DNA from: Pandoraea horticolens
GTDB lineage: Bacteria > Pseudomonadota > Gammaproteobacteria > Burkholderiales > Burkholderiaceae
Length of the DNA stretch: 64,000 nt
Assembly (NCBI RefSeq): GCF_902459555.1
Contig: NZ_CABPSM010000018.1
Coordinates: 1 to 64,000, forward strand
Reading direction: 5' to 3'
Both the position numbers and the translations under genes were made by a program. Under the pieces are notes generated by a model. The model was not told the origin of the DNA. It worked only from the letters and a program-made list of their open reading frames with translations, and ran no database searches. Numbering within the stretch: position 1 is the first letter of the stretch; every line of letters begins with the position of its first letter. Positions 24,354 through 35,058 of the stretch are shown piece by piece.

Positions 24354-25414
24354 GCGTTTCTCCTGGCCAGATTTCGCGCCGGCGCTCACCCGGTCGCAAG
24401 GCGTTACGACGTGTCTTGATCGTGTTGAGCATGCTGGGTTTGTCGATGCCCGCATTCGCGCTCAACCGGGCATTGCTGCCGCTTCACCCGCGCGTGGCCG
24501 ATGCTCAGCTTCTGGTGCCCGAGCCACGCGCCGCAGCGAGCCCAGCCCGGCCGCCGGCAGGCGCCGGTGTTGCTCCCGATGTCCGGCTCGCCAGTGAGCC
24601 GGAAGCGCCCGGCACGATGCGCGAATCCGCCCCGGCGGCGCCCGCTTCGACTACGGCCTCAGCGTCAGCCTTTGTGCCGGCTCAGGCATCGGCGCGCGCC
24701 TCGGCCTTGCCGCCCGCGCAAACCCCCATGCCGGCGACGCAAACGTTACCGTTCGATTCTCTGGTGCGACGCGCGGCCGAGGTGGCGTCGGTCGACGCAG
24801 CGCTGCTGCACGCGATTATCGACGTCGAGTCGGGATACGATCCGCAGGCGTTATCCGGGCGTGGCGCGATCGGGTTGATGCAGGTGCTGCCGGGTACGGG
24901 AGAGCGCTTCGGCGTTCGACGTCTCGAAGATCCCGCAGAGAACGTGCGCGCCGGGGCGGCCTACATCCGCTGGTTGCTCTCGCGTTTCGACGGCGACCTG
25001 TCGCTAGTGTTGGCCGCCTACAACGCGGGAGAAGGCGCTGTGCTGCGTTATGGGCGTCAGATCCCACCGTTTCCCGAGACGCAGAACTACGTTCGCAAGG
25101 TGATGGCGGGATACTCGCGTCTGCGCGCCACGAATGCGCCGCAAACAGCCGCCACGCAGCGCGACCCCGTGCCTCCGCGCAGATCGACGCCTCGCCCGGC
25201 CGTCCGGGAGATCGCGACCATCGCTGCGGAAGCCGCGCCTCACCCGAAGGCCGTCCGTGCGGAACCGCCGGCCCGGACAGCCGGGACCGACGAGGTCACG
25301 GCGGATCGGGCCTGGCACCTGCTGCGAGGCTTGGGAACGTTGCTGACGCGCAGCCCGTCGGTCGAGGCCGCGGGCGGGCACGGACGCGACCGGCCGGCCG
25401 TGCTCATGCCGTGA
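24350..25414 (+). CDS. Lytic transglycosylase associated with the T3SS
   Basis: 354-residue secreted protein. A basic N-terminus and hydrophobic signal (VLIVLSMLGLSMPAFA) is followed by a long alanine/proline-rich linker (residues about 50-130). The SLT domain then has the catalytic glutamate in IIDVESGYDPQALS and the motifs GAIGLMQVLPGT and LVLAAYNAGEGAV. The tail is proline/alanine-rich. Such enzymes (IagB, IpgF, EtgA) open peptidoglycan for the injectisome. The ATGA overlap with sctU ties it to the operon. It is larger than the stand-alone T3SS muramidases (about 150-160 residues), through linker and tail. It is the last gene of the block. Confidence 0.88.
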   Translation: MSVSPGQISRRRSPGRKALRRVLIVLSMLGLSMPAFALNRALLPLHPRVADAQLLVPEPRAAASPARPPAGAGVAPDVRLASEPEAPGTMRESAPAAPASTTASASAFVPAQASARASALPPAQTPMPATQTLPFDSLVRRAAEVASVDAALLHAIIDVESGYDPQALSGRGAIGLMQVLPGTGERFGVRRLEDPAENVRAGAAYIRWLLSRFDGDLSLVLAAYNAGEGAVLRYGRQIPPFPETQNYVRKVMAGYSRLRATNAPQTAATQRDPVPPRRSTPRPAVREIATIAAEAAPHPKAVRAEPPARTAGTDEVTADRAWHLLRGLGTLLTRSPSVEAAGGHGRDRPAVLMP

Positions 25415-25446
25415 GCCGCGGCCCGGCGGGCGGGCAGCGTAGCTTG

Positions 25447-26055
25447 TTATGCGGGAACGGTATCGGAGACCGAGGCGCGGGCGGACATGCGCTCGAAGTG
25501 TTTGGCGAGGTTCGGATGCGCGTCGCGCCAGAGGATCTCGGGTTGGCGGAAGTCGAGATAGCCGAGGGCGCAGGTGACGGCCACGTCGGCCAGCGTGAGG
25601 CGGTTGCTCGCGCACCACTGGCGTTCGTTGAGCCCTTGCTCCATGGCCCGCAAGCCTTCTTCGATCTTGCTGAGCTGCCGCGCGATGAGTGCCAGCGAGC
25701 GCGAGGCTTCGTCGTGGAACATCGTCTCGACGCGGATCTGCACGGCGGCGTCCGTCAGGCCGTCGGCGAGCGCCTCCCAGCAGCGCACTTCGGTGCGCTC
25801 GCGTCCGGAAGGGGGAATGAGCTTGCCGACTGGCGAAAGCGTGTCGATGTATTCGCAGATCACTCGCGAATCGAACACGGCTTCGCCGTCTTCCATGACC
25901 AGACACGGCACTTTCCCGAGCGGGTTGGACTGCTGGATACGGGTGTCGTCGGCCCACACATTCTCCAGCTCGAGCTTGTAATCGAGCTTCTTCTCAGCCA
26001 GCACAATGCGGACTTTGCGAACGTAGGGACTGGCGAGGGCACCGATCAACTTCAT
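25447..26055 (-). CDS. Glutathione S-transferase
   Basis: 202-residue protein with an N-terminal thioredoxin-like GST domain (MKLIGALASPYVRKVRIVLA; NPLGKVPCLVMEDGEAVFDS) and an all-helical C-terminal domain (NRLTLADVAVTCALGYLDFR, carrying the buried aspartate). It resembles YibF/YliJ-type GSTs. The SPYVRK serine is the likely glutathione-activating residue. The start at 26055 has an AAGGA site; an upstream extension is not family-like. Divergent from purB, convergent with the T3SS block. Substrate unknown. Confidence 0.88.
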   Translation of the reverse strand: MKLIGALASPYVRKVRIVLAEKKLDYKLELENVWADDTRIQQSNPLGKVPCLVMEDGEAVFDSRVICEYIDTLSPVGKLIPPSGRERTEVRCWEALADGLTDAAVQIRVETMFHDEASRSLALIARQLSKIEEGLRAMEQGLNERQWCASNRLTLADVAVTCALGYLDFRQPEILWRDAHPNLAKHFERMSARASVSDTVPA

Positions 26056-26080
26056 GTGGATCCTTGAAAAATCGCTGTAG

Positions 26081-27613
<1,533 letters not shown>

Positions 27614-27631
27614 GTCCTCTGCGCTTGACCG

Positions 27632-27658
27632 AAACGGGCCGCAAATGCGGCCCGTTTT
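27632..27658 (+). terminator. Rho-independent terminator of purB
   Basis: AAACGGGCCGCA, short loop, TGCGGCCCGTTTT immediately after the purB stop. Confidence 0.9.
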
Positions 27659-27680
27659 GCATGGTGCGTTGCGCACCCGC

Positions 27681-27833
27681 TCATTCGATACCGTAACGAA
27701 AGCGCCACGCCGAGCCCATGTTGTGCATGCGCTGCCACACGAGTTGGTAGATCCGCGCGAGAATGCCCGAACCGAAAAACGACACGGGAAAGCGGCTATC
27801 CGGCGGCAAGAACTCGGGGGGAGGGGAAGTCAT
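27681..27833 (-). CDS. Small hypothetical protein (50 aa)
   Basis: A 50-residue reading frame, MTSPPPEFLPPDSRFPVSFF onward, with an aromatic-rich end (LVWQRMHNMGSAWRFRYGIE). It is divergent from the cytochrome c' gene and faces purB. No domain recognised. The composition is not obviously a shadow of another gene because nothing else covers this interval, but ribosome-site support is weak. It may instead be non-coding spacer. Confidence 0.3.
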   Translation of the reverse strand: MTSPPPEFLPPDSRFPVSFFGSGILARIYQLVWQRMHNMGSAWRFRYGIE

Positions 27834-27891
27834 ACAAGGTGCCGGGTTGCTGTGTATCATAGCCGGATAACCCATAAGGAGAACCCCGCAG

Positions 27892-28341
27892 ATGAAGTTC
27901 ACTTTTGCAGTTGCAGCACTCGTCGCCGCCGTTGTGCCGGCCCTCGCCCAAGCCCAGTTCGCCAAGCCCGACGACGCCGTGGAGTATCGCCAATCGTCTC
28001 TCTTCCTGCTCGGCAATCACTTCGGCCGCATCGGTGCCGTTGTCAAGGGCGACGTGCCGTTCAACAAGGACGACGTGGCAAAGAACGCCGAACTCGTCGC
28101 CAGCCTGTCGAAGCTGCCGTGGCCGGCGTTCGAAGGCGGCCAGACCACCGCGAAGAGCAAGGCGAAGCCGGAAGTCTTCTCCGACAAGGTGAAGTTCCAG
28201 CAAGCCGCCGAGAAGATGGAGACGGCCGTCGCAAAGCTCAACACCGTGGCCAAGGGCGGTGACCTCGCGTCGATCAAGACGGCATTCGGCGAAGCTGCGC
28301 AGACCTGCAAGAGCTGCCACGACGGCTTCCGCGCGAAGTAA
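27892..28341 (+). CDS. Class II cytochrome c (cytochrome c'-like)
   Basis: 149-residue periplasmic protein with a signal peptide (MKFTFAVAALVAAVVPALAQA) and one haem-binding CKSCH motif very near the C-terminus, the mark of class II cytochromes c'. The four-helix bundle pattern is visible (VEYRQSSLFLLGNHFGRIG early; VKFQQAAEKMETAVAKLNTV later). Such proteins bind NO or transfer electrons. An AAGGAG site precedes the ATG. A monocistronic unit closed by the terminator at 28361. Confidence 0.9.
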   Translation: MKFTFAVAALVAAVVPALAQAQFAKPDDAVEYRQSSLFLLGNHFGRIGAVVKGDVPFNKDDVAKNAELVASLSKLPWPAFEGGQTTAKSKAKPEVFSDKVKFQQAAEKMETAVAKLNTVAKGGDLASIKTAFGEAAQTCKSCHDGFRAK

Positions 28342-28360
28342 GCGTCGTCCGCTTTCCGAT

Positions 28361-28397
28361 AAAAAAGCCGGTCGTGTTCAGCGACCGGCTTTTTTTT
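28361..28397. terminator. Bidirectional rho-independent terminator
   Basis: Six A, GCCGGTCG, seven-base loop, CGACCGGC, then eight T. The A and T tracts on both sides serve the cytochrome c' gene (forward) and the Tad/ICMT operon (reverse). Confidence 0.93.
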
Positions 28398-28484
28398 GAC
28401 CCGTCCTGAAATGGGCCGGCACTTTTTCGACGCATCGTCCCGTCCGGGGATAAGGAACGGGAGTGTTATCCGAAAGGCGACTGG

Positions 28485-29213
28485 TCAGAACAGCCCGGGC
28501 ACGACTCGGTAGCGGACCTTTGAGCGGTACTCGCCATAAGCCGGATCGGAGGCCAGGAAGCGTTCCTCCTGGAGAATGCGCGTGACCTGCAGCGTGAAGA
28601 GTCCCCCGTACACCATGACGTTCCACGCGCCGAAGTTGGTCAGCAGGAACCCCATGTCCGCAATCACGTACCCAAGATAGATCGGGTGGCGAACCCATCG
28701 ATAGGCACCACTGGAAACGATGCCGCGATTGGCCGGAACGATGCCGAACGAGCGTCTTAACGATGCCTTGGCGTACAACTGCCACAGTATCCCCGCGCCG
28801 CACAGGAACGCACCGGAGTTCTCCGGAATCAATCGTATGCCGGGATCGAGCCGCACGGCCAGGAAGTAGAACGTGCCGCACACTGATACGATGACCGGCA
28901 CCAGCCGCCAATCGCGCTTGGACGGTACGCGTGTGAAGAGTGCCAGTCCAACCGTGAGCGACGATGTGGCGACCAGAAGCAGCAAAGTGATGCGCTCCGG
29001 CGCCGCGCTCCATTGCAGCCACGCGACGAAAGCAAACGCACCCAACACGAGGCTGCCCGCCAGGCGCACGGAGACTTCCACGGCCATCTCGCGCAGACAG
29101 CGGCGATTCGGCAACGAGGGGACCGCCAGGGGCGGAACCATCGGCGCGACGACATAAGTGTTGGGGCGCCAGCCTTCGATCGACGATATGTCAAACTTTT
29201 TTTCGCTATGCAT
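28485..29213 (-). CDS. Isoprenylcysteine carboxyl methyltransferase-like membrane protein
   Basis: 242-residue membrane protein with several hydrophobic helices and a C-terminal ICMT/PEMT-type SAM-binding core: GAYRWVRHPIYLGYVIADMG, then the glutamate pair ILQEERFLASDPAYGEYRSKVRYR. Bacterial members methylate small molecules or lipids of unknown identity; there are no prenylated CAAX proteins expected here. The start at 29213 follows an AAGGA site. It begins only 19 bp after tadC and shares its terminator, so it appears to be the last gene of the pilus operon, an uncommon partner. Function in piliation is speculative. Confidence 0.78.
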   Translation of the reverse strand: MHSEKKFDISSIEGWRPNTYVVAPMVPPLAVPSLPNRRCLREMAVEVSVRLAGSLVLGAFAFVAWLQWSAAPERITLLLLVATSSLTVGLALFTRVPSKRDWRLVPVIVSVCGTFYFLAVRLDPGIRLIPENSGAFLCGAGILWQLYAKASLRRSFGIVPANRGIVSSGAYRWVRHPIYLGYVIADMGFLLTNFGAWNVMVYGGLFTLQVTRILQEERFLASDPAYGEYRSKVRYRVVPGLF

Positions 29214-29232
29214 GATCACGGTCCTTCCGAGG

Positions 29233-30210
29233 CTAGAGCGAGCCCGACAGCGTTGGCAGCAGTACGCGGTAAATCTGGATAAATGCCGGTCCGAGTAGCA
29301 CCAGCAACAGCGTCGGGAAGATGAAGAACACCAGCGGAAACAACAGCTTGAGCGCGATCTTGGCCGCGCGCTCCTCGGCCCGCAAGCGCCGCTTGGTCCG
29401 CAGCATCTCGGACAGCACCCGCAACGACGCGCCAACGCTGGTGCCAAAACGCTCCGCTTGGATCAACATCGAGACAAAGGTGTCGATGTCCTCGACGCCG
29501 GTGCGCAGGCTCAGGTTGCGCAGCGCCTGCTCCTTGGAGAAGCCTGAACGAAACTCCAGCAGAAGCAGCTCGAACTCGTCGGACAATACCGGGCTGCGTA
29601 CGTGGATATCGCCAGCCACACGCATGAGCGCGGCATCGAGGCTCAGCCCCGCTTCGACACACACGGTCATGAGGTCGAGCGCGTCGGGAAAGTCCTCGAA
29701 GATCACGCCCTGGCGCCACGCGATGCGGCGCGACAGGACCATGTTCGGCAGGTAGTAGCCGACGGCGCCGAGCAGCACCAGCAGCCCCATCAGCAAGTCG
29801 CGATGCGTGGCCGCGTAATGCGGACTCGCGACCTCGAAGCCGATGAACGGCAGGGCCAGCGCCAATAATGTCTTGGCCGAGAAGTACAGCGCCGGGGCGG
29901 AGGCGTCGCGCCAGCCGGCGTTCACGAACCGGGTGCGCAGCGTCGATGACTCGCTGCCCTCTTTGGGCAGGGACATTTTCGAAATGGGCTTCGACCACTT
30001 CGCGAGACGTTCGACCCAGGGGCTGTCACCCGAATCGACGGGTGCGCTCGACGAACCGTGGCTCCCGCTTCCCGCAAGGCCCTCGATGCTCTCGACGCGC
30101 CCGCGCGTGCGCCCCGGCGCGAGCAGCAGCGCGAGTGCGAACACGACACCGAACGTCATCAGGAATACCCCCGCCAGCAATGCGATATGTCCTTCGTTCC
30201 AAGGCAACAT
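29233..30210 (-). CDS. tadC: Flp pilus inner membrane platform protein TadC
   Basis: 325-residue type II secretion F-domain protein. The first helix (IALLAGVFLMTFGVVFALAL) and a helix pair near residues 110-155 flank the cytoplasmic T2SSF domain (VIFEDFPDALDLMTVCVEAG, then AERFGTSVGASLRVLSEMLR). A terminal hydrophobic pair begins with LKLLFPLVFFIFPTLLLVLL. With TadB it forms the inner-membrane assembly platform driven by the TadA ATPase. It follows tadB by 48 bp. Confidence 0.93.
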   Translation of the reverse strand: MLPWNEGHIALLAGVFLMTFGVVFALALLLAPGRTRGRVESIEGLAGSGSHGSSSAPVDSGDSPWVERLAKWSKPISKMSLPKEGSESSTLRTRFVNAGWRDASAPALYFSAKTLLALALPFIGFEVASPHYAATHRDLLMGLLVLLGAVGYYLPNMVLSRRIAWRQGVIFEDFPDALDLMTVCVEAGLSLDAALMRVAGDIHVRSPVLSDEFELLLLEFRSGFSKEQALRNLSLRTGVEDIDTFVSMLIQAERFGTSVGASLRVLSEMLRTKRRLRAEERAAKIALKLLFPLVFFIFPTLLLVLLGPAFIQIYRVLLPTLSGSL

Positions 30211-30258
30211 GGCACACTCCCCGAATGATCTATCTGGTTCAATCGCCCGCGTGCGGGC

Positions 30259-31239
30259 TCACACGTGGATGCGCACGATCCGGCGCATCCAGAGCATCCC
30301 AAGTGCCATCAATCCCAGCGCCGTCACGCTGATCTTGATGCCGGCCGGGTCCTTCCACAGCACCTCGAGGAAGGTCGGGTTGACGATCATCAGCAGCCCC
30401 GCCGCACCAAACGGCAGGACTTCGAGGATGATCGCCGAGAGCCGGCCCTCGGCCGAAAGCACTCTCACCTTCTGGAGCAGCTTGAGCCGTTCGCGCGTGA
30501 GCTCGGCGATATTCGTCATGATTTCGGCGAGATTGCCGCCGCTCTCGCGCTGGATCATCACGGCGGTGATGAAAAAGCGCAGGTCGTCGATCGGCACACG
30601 CGTGGCGAGGTTGCGCAAGGCATCGTTGATGCCCACACCGTAGTTGATCTCGTCGAACATGATGCGGAACTCGCCGCCGATGGGATCGGCCATTTCGTTG
30701 CCGATCATTTCGATGGCGGCGGGGAAAGCATGGCCGGCACGCAAGGCGCGCGCGATGGTGTCGGCCGTCTCCGGCAACTGCCGCTCGAGTCGTTCGAGCC
30801 GCTTGCCGCGCCGGCGACCGACGTATAGCGCAGGCAAGCTTGCGCCGATGAGTCCCACCGGCACGGCCAGGCGCCAGGTCAGCGGCAGCAGCAGGACGAC
30901 CATGGCGAACCCCAGGCCGTGCAACAGCATCCCCATGAGCAGACGTGCCACGGACCACGACAGGCCCGATTGCTGGATGAACAGGTCGAGCGCGTGCACG
31001 CGCGGCATGCGCAGGAGCAGGCGCTCTACGCCCGGCGAACTGCTGAGCAGGCGCGACTTGAGGATCGAGATGTGCTCGCGGTTGACGTTGCCGCCCGCCG
31101 ACAGGGCACGAATGCGTGCCTTGACGCGCTTGGCCGCAGCGCTGTGCTGGCTGCTCCACCAGTAGTAGATGCCCTCGACGGCAAGCACCACCGCCAGGAA
31201 CAACAGCACGGCGAAGATGTAGAAAGGCGTATTACCCAT
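30259..31239 (-). CDS. tadB: Flp pilus inner membrane platform protein TadB
   Basis: 326-residue T2SSF-domain protein with an N-terminal helix (FYIFAVLLFLAVVLAVEGIY), two central helices and a C-terminal pair. The F-domain segment is LERQLPETADTIARALRAGH, followed by FITAVMIQRESGGNLAEIMT. TadB and TadC are paralogous subunits of the platform. Gene order tadA-tadB-tadC is the standard Tad order. Confidence 0.93.
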   Translation of the reverse strand: MGNTPFYIFAVLLFLAVVLAVEGIYYWWSSQHSAAAKRVKARIRALSAGGNVNREHISILKSRLLSSSPGVERLLLRMPRVHALDLFIQQSGLSWSVARLLMGMLLHGLGFAMVVLLLPLTWRLAVPVGLIGASLPALYVGRRRGKRLERLERQLPETADTIARALRAGHAFPAAIEMIGNEMADPIGGEFRIMFDEINYGVGINDALRNLATRVPIDDLRFFITAVMIQRESGGNLAEIMTNIAELTRERLKLLQKVRVLSAEGRLSAIILEVLPFGAAGLLMIVNPTFLEVLWKDPAGIKISVTALGLMALGMLWMRRIVRIHV

Positions 31240-31302
31240 GGCTATTTCCCCTGAATACTCCCGTAACTGCCGGAATCCGCTGCGCTCGCCGTGCCTGCGT
31301 CG

Positions 31303-32673
31303 TCACACCTCGTAGCGGCGCGACGGATCGTAGATGGCATCGGGCAAGGCCATACCGTAGGTCTGCAGCCGTTCGGCAAACTTGGGGCGCACGCCGCTCG
31401 CGCAGAAGTAGCCGCGCACCGTCCCGTCGCGCTCCACGCCGGTGCGCTTGAAGGTGAAGAGCTCCTGCATCGTGATGACCTCGCCCTCCATGCCGGTGAT
31501 CTCCTGCAGGCTCGTCAGGCGCCGCCGCCCATCGGTCAAGCGCGCGGTCTGCACGATCACGGTGATCGCTGAGGCAATCTGTTGGCGCATCGCGCGCGCC
31601 GGCAGCGGTATGCCCGACATGCTCACCATGTTCTCGAGCCGCGTGAGCGCATCGCGCGGGGAGTTGGCGTGCACCGTGGCGAGCGACCCCTCGTGGCCGG
31701 TGTTCATGGCGTTGAGCATGTCGAGCGCCTCGGCGCCGCGCACTTCGCCAAGGATGATGCGGTCCGGGCGCATACGCAGGGCGTTGCGTACGAGGGTGCG
31801 TTGGGTGATCTCGCCCTTGCCTTCGATGTTGGGCGGGCGCGTCTCGAGCCGCAGCACGTGGTGCTGGTCGAGCTGCAGTTCGGCGGCGTCCTCGATGGTG
31901 ACGACGCGCTCGGCATCCGGAATCGAGGCCGACAGGATGTTGAGCAGTGTGGTCTTGCCGCTGCCGGTGCCGCCCGAAACAAGGATGTTGACCTTGGCCG
32001 CGACGAGCGCAGTCAGTACCTGTGCCATCGGCTCGGTCAGGGTATCCAGGCGCAGGATATCGGCCATCTGCAGCGGCGTGGCGCCGAAGCGGCGGATCGA
32101 CAGGAGCGGGCCGTCGATCGCCGAGGGCGGGATGATGGCGTTCACGCGCGAGCCGTCGGGCAGACGCGCGTCGACCATGGGGCTCGATTCGTCGATGCGG
32201 CGGCCTACGCGCGAGACGATCTTCTCGATGATCTTCATCAGATGCGCGTCGTCGTAGAAAGTGATGTCGGTCGCCTCGAGGCGGCCGAAGCGCTCGACGA
32301 AGGTGCGCCGATGGGTGTTGACGAGGATATCGGAGACGGTCGCATCGCGCAGTAGCGGTTCGAGCGGCCCCAGGCCGAACATCTCGTCGTAGATGTCACT
32401 GCCCAACTGGCGCCGTTCGGCTTCGTTGACGAGCACGTTCTGCTCACCCACGACACGGTCGATGAGCAGCGCGAGTTCGGTCTTGACCTGGAGTTCGGTC
32501 AGGCGCGCCAGTTTCTCGAGCTCGACGCGCTCGAGCACCATCTCGTGCATGCGGCGCTTGAGTTCGGCGTAGTGCGGGCCGACGCCCGGACTCAGGTTGC
32601 TCGCCCGCGCCGTCGTCCGCTCAGGTGCGGCGACGGCGGGCGACAGCGGCAGGGATTGTGTAGTGGCTAGCAT
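31303..32673 (-). CDS. tadA: Flp pilus assembly ATPase TadA/CpaF
   Basis: 456-residue secretion ATPase. The N-terminal domain includes [20 protein letters not shown]. Walker A is GGTGSGKT at about 234-241, the Asp box region is near [13 protein letters not shown], Walker B is around [19 protein letters not shown], and the His box is [17 protein letters not shown]. It powers both extension and retraction in Tad systems. The first 30 residues are a low-complexity leader. Followed by tadB after 63 bp. Confidence 0.95.
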   Translation of the reverse strand: MLATTQSLPLSPAVAAPERTTARASNLSPGVGPHYAELKRRMHEMVLERVELEKLARLTELQVKTELALLIDRVVGEQNVLVNEAERRQLGSDIYDEMFGLGPLEPLLRDATVSDILVNTHRRTFVERFGRLEATDITFYDDAHLMKIIEKIVSRVGRRIDESSPMVDARLPDGSRVNAIIPPSAIDGPLLSIRRFGATPLQMADILRLDTLTEPMAQVLTALVAAKVNILVSGGTGSGKTTLLNILSASIPDAERVVTIEDAAELQLDQHHVLRLETRPPNIEGKGEITQRTLVRNALRMRPDRIILGEVRGAEALDMLNAMNTGHEGSLATVHANSPRDALTRLENMVSMSGIPLPARAMRQQIASAITVIVQTARLTDGRRRLTSLQEITGMEGEVITMQELFTFKRTGVERDGTVRGYFCASGVRPKFAERLQTYGMALPDAIYDPSRRYEV

Positions 32674-32777
32674 TAGGGGCTCCCGGGTAAGGCTGGATTC
32701 GATGAGTTAATCGGGTGGTTCGATCTGTCTATCAATCAGTTGGGCTGTTTGTTGACCTGTCGGTCCGTCAATGCGAC

Positions 32778-33998
32778 TCAAACCAACGTCGGCGGCGTCG
32801 TACGTTCAGTCGTGCTGGTCTTGCTCCACAACCGCCCGAACAGCGATTCGCCGCCGGGCGGGGCCGCGCGCGGCGTGCCAGCGCGCGCGGCCTGGCGCAC
32901 GACGAGCGCTGCAAGCGCTCGGGCGATCGCGCTGCGCCTGGCCACCCGCGCGACGGGCACGCCCTGGCTCATGGCGGCCGCCACGGCGGCGCCGTCTTCA
33001 GGCAGAACAGCCACCGCTGGCATGCCAAGCGCGCGCTCGAGTTCCTTGTGCGTCACGCTGTCGTGCCGGTTCGATCGGTTGACGAGGTAGCCGACCTTGT
33101 CCATCGGTACGCCGAGCCGGCGCAGCAGGTCGAACAGGCGGCAGGCGGCGCGCAGGAACGGCATGCTCGCGCGCAGCACCACGTACACGCGCTCACTGCG
33201 TTGCAAAGCCCAGGTCACGCCCACGTTGACGGTGCGGCCCGCGTCGAACACGACGAGGTCGTAGCGCTGCGTAGCGGCAGCAAGAATGCGCTTGAGGCTC
33301 GCCTCGGTCACGTCGAGGCTGCTCACGGGGTCGCCCGCGCCGGCCAGGGCGTCGAAGCCGTCTTCGACACGGGTGACGCAGCTCTCAAGGAACGAGGCAT
33401 CGATGCGCTCGGCTTGCGCGCAGACTTGGGGCAGCGTGGCCGGCGGTGTCTTGTCGGTGACGAGGAACGCTGCGTCGCCGAAATCGGGATCGAGGTCGAC
33501 GAGCAGTACGCGCTCGCCGGTGTGTGCGGCGTGCTCGCGCGCGAAGTTGGCGGCGAGAAAACTCGTGCCGGCCCCGCCCTTGCATGACATGAACGCGATT
33601 GACGGCAGCGGGCGGGGGGCATCCTGCCCGTGCTGCGACTGCACGCGGGCGAGCGCATCGTCAAGGCCGTGCTGCTCGAGCGGCCAGGGCAGCACGTCGC
33701 GCGCGCCGGCGCGCATCGCGGCAATGAGCAGTGCCGGCGTGGCCTCGTGCATCACCAGGATGCATACGAGCTTCGGCCATTGCTGGCACATGACCTGTAC
33801 ATCGTACAGTTCGTCGTGCTGGGTGCCTGGCAGGTCGACCACGGCAGCGTCGAATTCGTCCAGCCGAGCGTCGGCGTTGAGCAGTTGCGCGGGTGCCGCG
33901 TCCAGCGTCGCGACATCGTATTCGGGATGATCGCGCACGAGCCTGGCCAGCAATGCGAGGCGCTCGGGTGCATGTGAGGCAAGCAGGACTTTCAACAT
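32778..33998 (-). CDS. tadZ: Pilus localisation protein TadZ/CpaE
   Basis: 406-residue protein with an N-terminal receiver-like domain (MLKVLLASHAPERLALLARL) that keeps an aspartate-bearing strand, then a MinD/ParA-type ATPase domain. The deviant Walker A is CKGGAGTSFLAANFA, where the usual GK(T/S) lysine at the loop end is replaced (GAGTS), as in many TadZ. TadZ places the pilus machine at the pole. The start is at 33998. No TadE-type overlap; the downstream gap to tadA is about 104 bp. Confidence 0.88.
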   Translation of the reverse strand: MLKVLLASHAPERLALLARLVRDHPEYDVATLDAAPAQLLNADARLDEFDAAVVDLPGTQHDELYDVQVMCQQWPKLVCILVMHEATPALLIAAMRAGARDVLPWPLEQHGLDDALARVQSQHGQDAPRPLPSIAFMSCKGGAGTSFLAANFAREHAAHTGERVLLVDLDPDFGDAAFLVTDKTPPATLPQVCAQAERIDASFLESCVTRVEDGFDALAGAGDPVSSLDVTEASLKRILAAATQRYDLVVFDAGRTVNVGVTWALQRSERVYVVLRASMPFLRAACRLFDLLRRLGVPMDKVGYLVNRSNRHDSVTHKELERALGMPAVAVLPEDGAAVAAAMSQGVPVARVARRSAIARALAALVVRQAARAGTPRAAPPGGESLFGRLWSKTSTTERTTPPTLV

Positions 33999-34043
33999 GA
34001 TGGCCTCTGGGGTCGTTGTCGATTGGGGGGGGGATATGGCCGT

Positions 34044-34493
34044 TCAACTGCAAACGTTGTTGCCCGTCGCGCTGGAGAGGCTCTCGCGCGGCAGCGTCGT
34101 GGCAAACGCAGGCAGCGGCAGGCTCAGGGGCACGAAGGGAACGAAGGTCTTGAAGGTCAGTCCCGTGTAGCTCACGGTCACCAGCGTGCAGGACGTGGCG
34201 TCGCAGCCGGCCGGCACGTAGCTGATCTGGATGTTCGCGTCGGCGAGCTGCGGCATGAGGTTCGTCATGCGGTTCTTGACCGCCGCGGCGTTCACGTCGC
34301 ACACGACTGCCACGCGTGCACCGAGGCGTGCCGCCTCGACGGCCGTATTCCAGTAGAACAGAATGCGCGCGAACTCCATGATGCCGATCAGCAGCGTGAT
34401 GAACAGCGCCGCCACCAGCGCGAACTCGACCACGGCCGCACCGCGCTGGCGATGGCGCCCGGCACCGGTGCAAAGGAAATTGGCGGGTTTCAT
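34044..34493 (-). CDS. TadE-like minor pseudopilin
   Basis: 149-residue protein with a type IV-prepilin-like N-terminus: RQRGAAVVEFALVAALFITL, where cleavage after G and glutamate at +5 fit TadE/TadF pseudopilins processed by TadV. The remainder is periplasmic with three or four cysteines. The ATG at 34493 overlaps the preceding stop (ATGA). It is one of two TadE-like genes in tandem with a TadG-like gene, a common trio in Tad loci. Confidence 0.85.
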   Translation of the reverse strand: MKPANFLCTGAGRHRQRGAAVVEFALVAALFITLLIGIMEFARILFYWNTAVEAARLGARVAVVCDVNAAAVKNRMTNLMPQLADANIQISYVPAGCDATSCTLVTVSYTGLTFKTFVPFVPLSLPLPAFATTLPRESLSSATGNNVCS

Positions 34494-35044
34494 AGCACTT
34501 GCCTCATGACGGTCGCGATGTTGCCGAACACCAGGCCGGTGACGTCCAGGATCGCCTGGATCGGCGTGTACTCGTAGTTGACGATCTTCACCGCGATGAG
34601 GTTGATTGCGCCGACCGAACTGCCGGAGGCCCCGTTGTTGTCGGTGGCGTCGTAGACCGTGTAGTTGCCATACACGAGGTCCTGGCAGTTGGCGTCCGTC
34701 GGGTTGCTGCGGTCGCAGATCACGACGTTGGCGGTACTCAGGTTCGGCGCCAGCACTGTGCCCGAACAGTCCGTGGTGCCATACACCGTCAGGCACTTGG
34801 CAGCACCGATCGGATAGGTCGGATCCGACGGCGAATACTCCGACAGGTAGCGCGCGGCATTGCGCGAGGCCTTGGTTAGCGTGTCGTATTCGTAGAGCGC
34901 ATGCCCCATCTCGACCATGCCGCCGAACAGGATCAGGAGCACCGGCAGCAGCAGTCCGAACTCGACTGCCACGGCGCCGGTCTGGTGGCGAAGGGGGCGG
35001 CGTGAGGTGCGGGAGGGGCGGCGCGCTTGCGCGGGATGGGTCAT
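34490..35044 (-). CDS. TadE/TadF-like minor pseudopilin
   Basis: 184-residue protein. The basic N-terminus (RRPSRTSRRPLRHQTG) leads to AVAVEFGLLLPVLLILFGG, the TadE domain with glutamate at +5. The periplasmic part has cysteines (AAKCLTVYGTTDCSG, NVVICDR, DANCQDL) that could form two disulfides. Encoded 14 bp after the TadG-like gene and overlapping the next TadE-like gene. Predicted substrate of the TadV peptidase. Confidence 0.85.
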   Translation of the reverse strand: MTHPAQARRPSRTSRRPLRHQTGAVAVEFGLLLPVLLILFGGMVEMGHALYEYDTLTKASRNAARYLSEYSPSDPTYPIGAAKCLTVYGTTDCSGTVLAPNLSTANVVICDRSNPTDANCQDLVYGNYTVYDATDNNGASGSSVGAINLIAVKIVNYEYTPIQAILDVTGLVFGNIATVMRQVL

Positions 35045-35058
35045 GATGGCCTCCGGTC

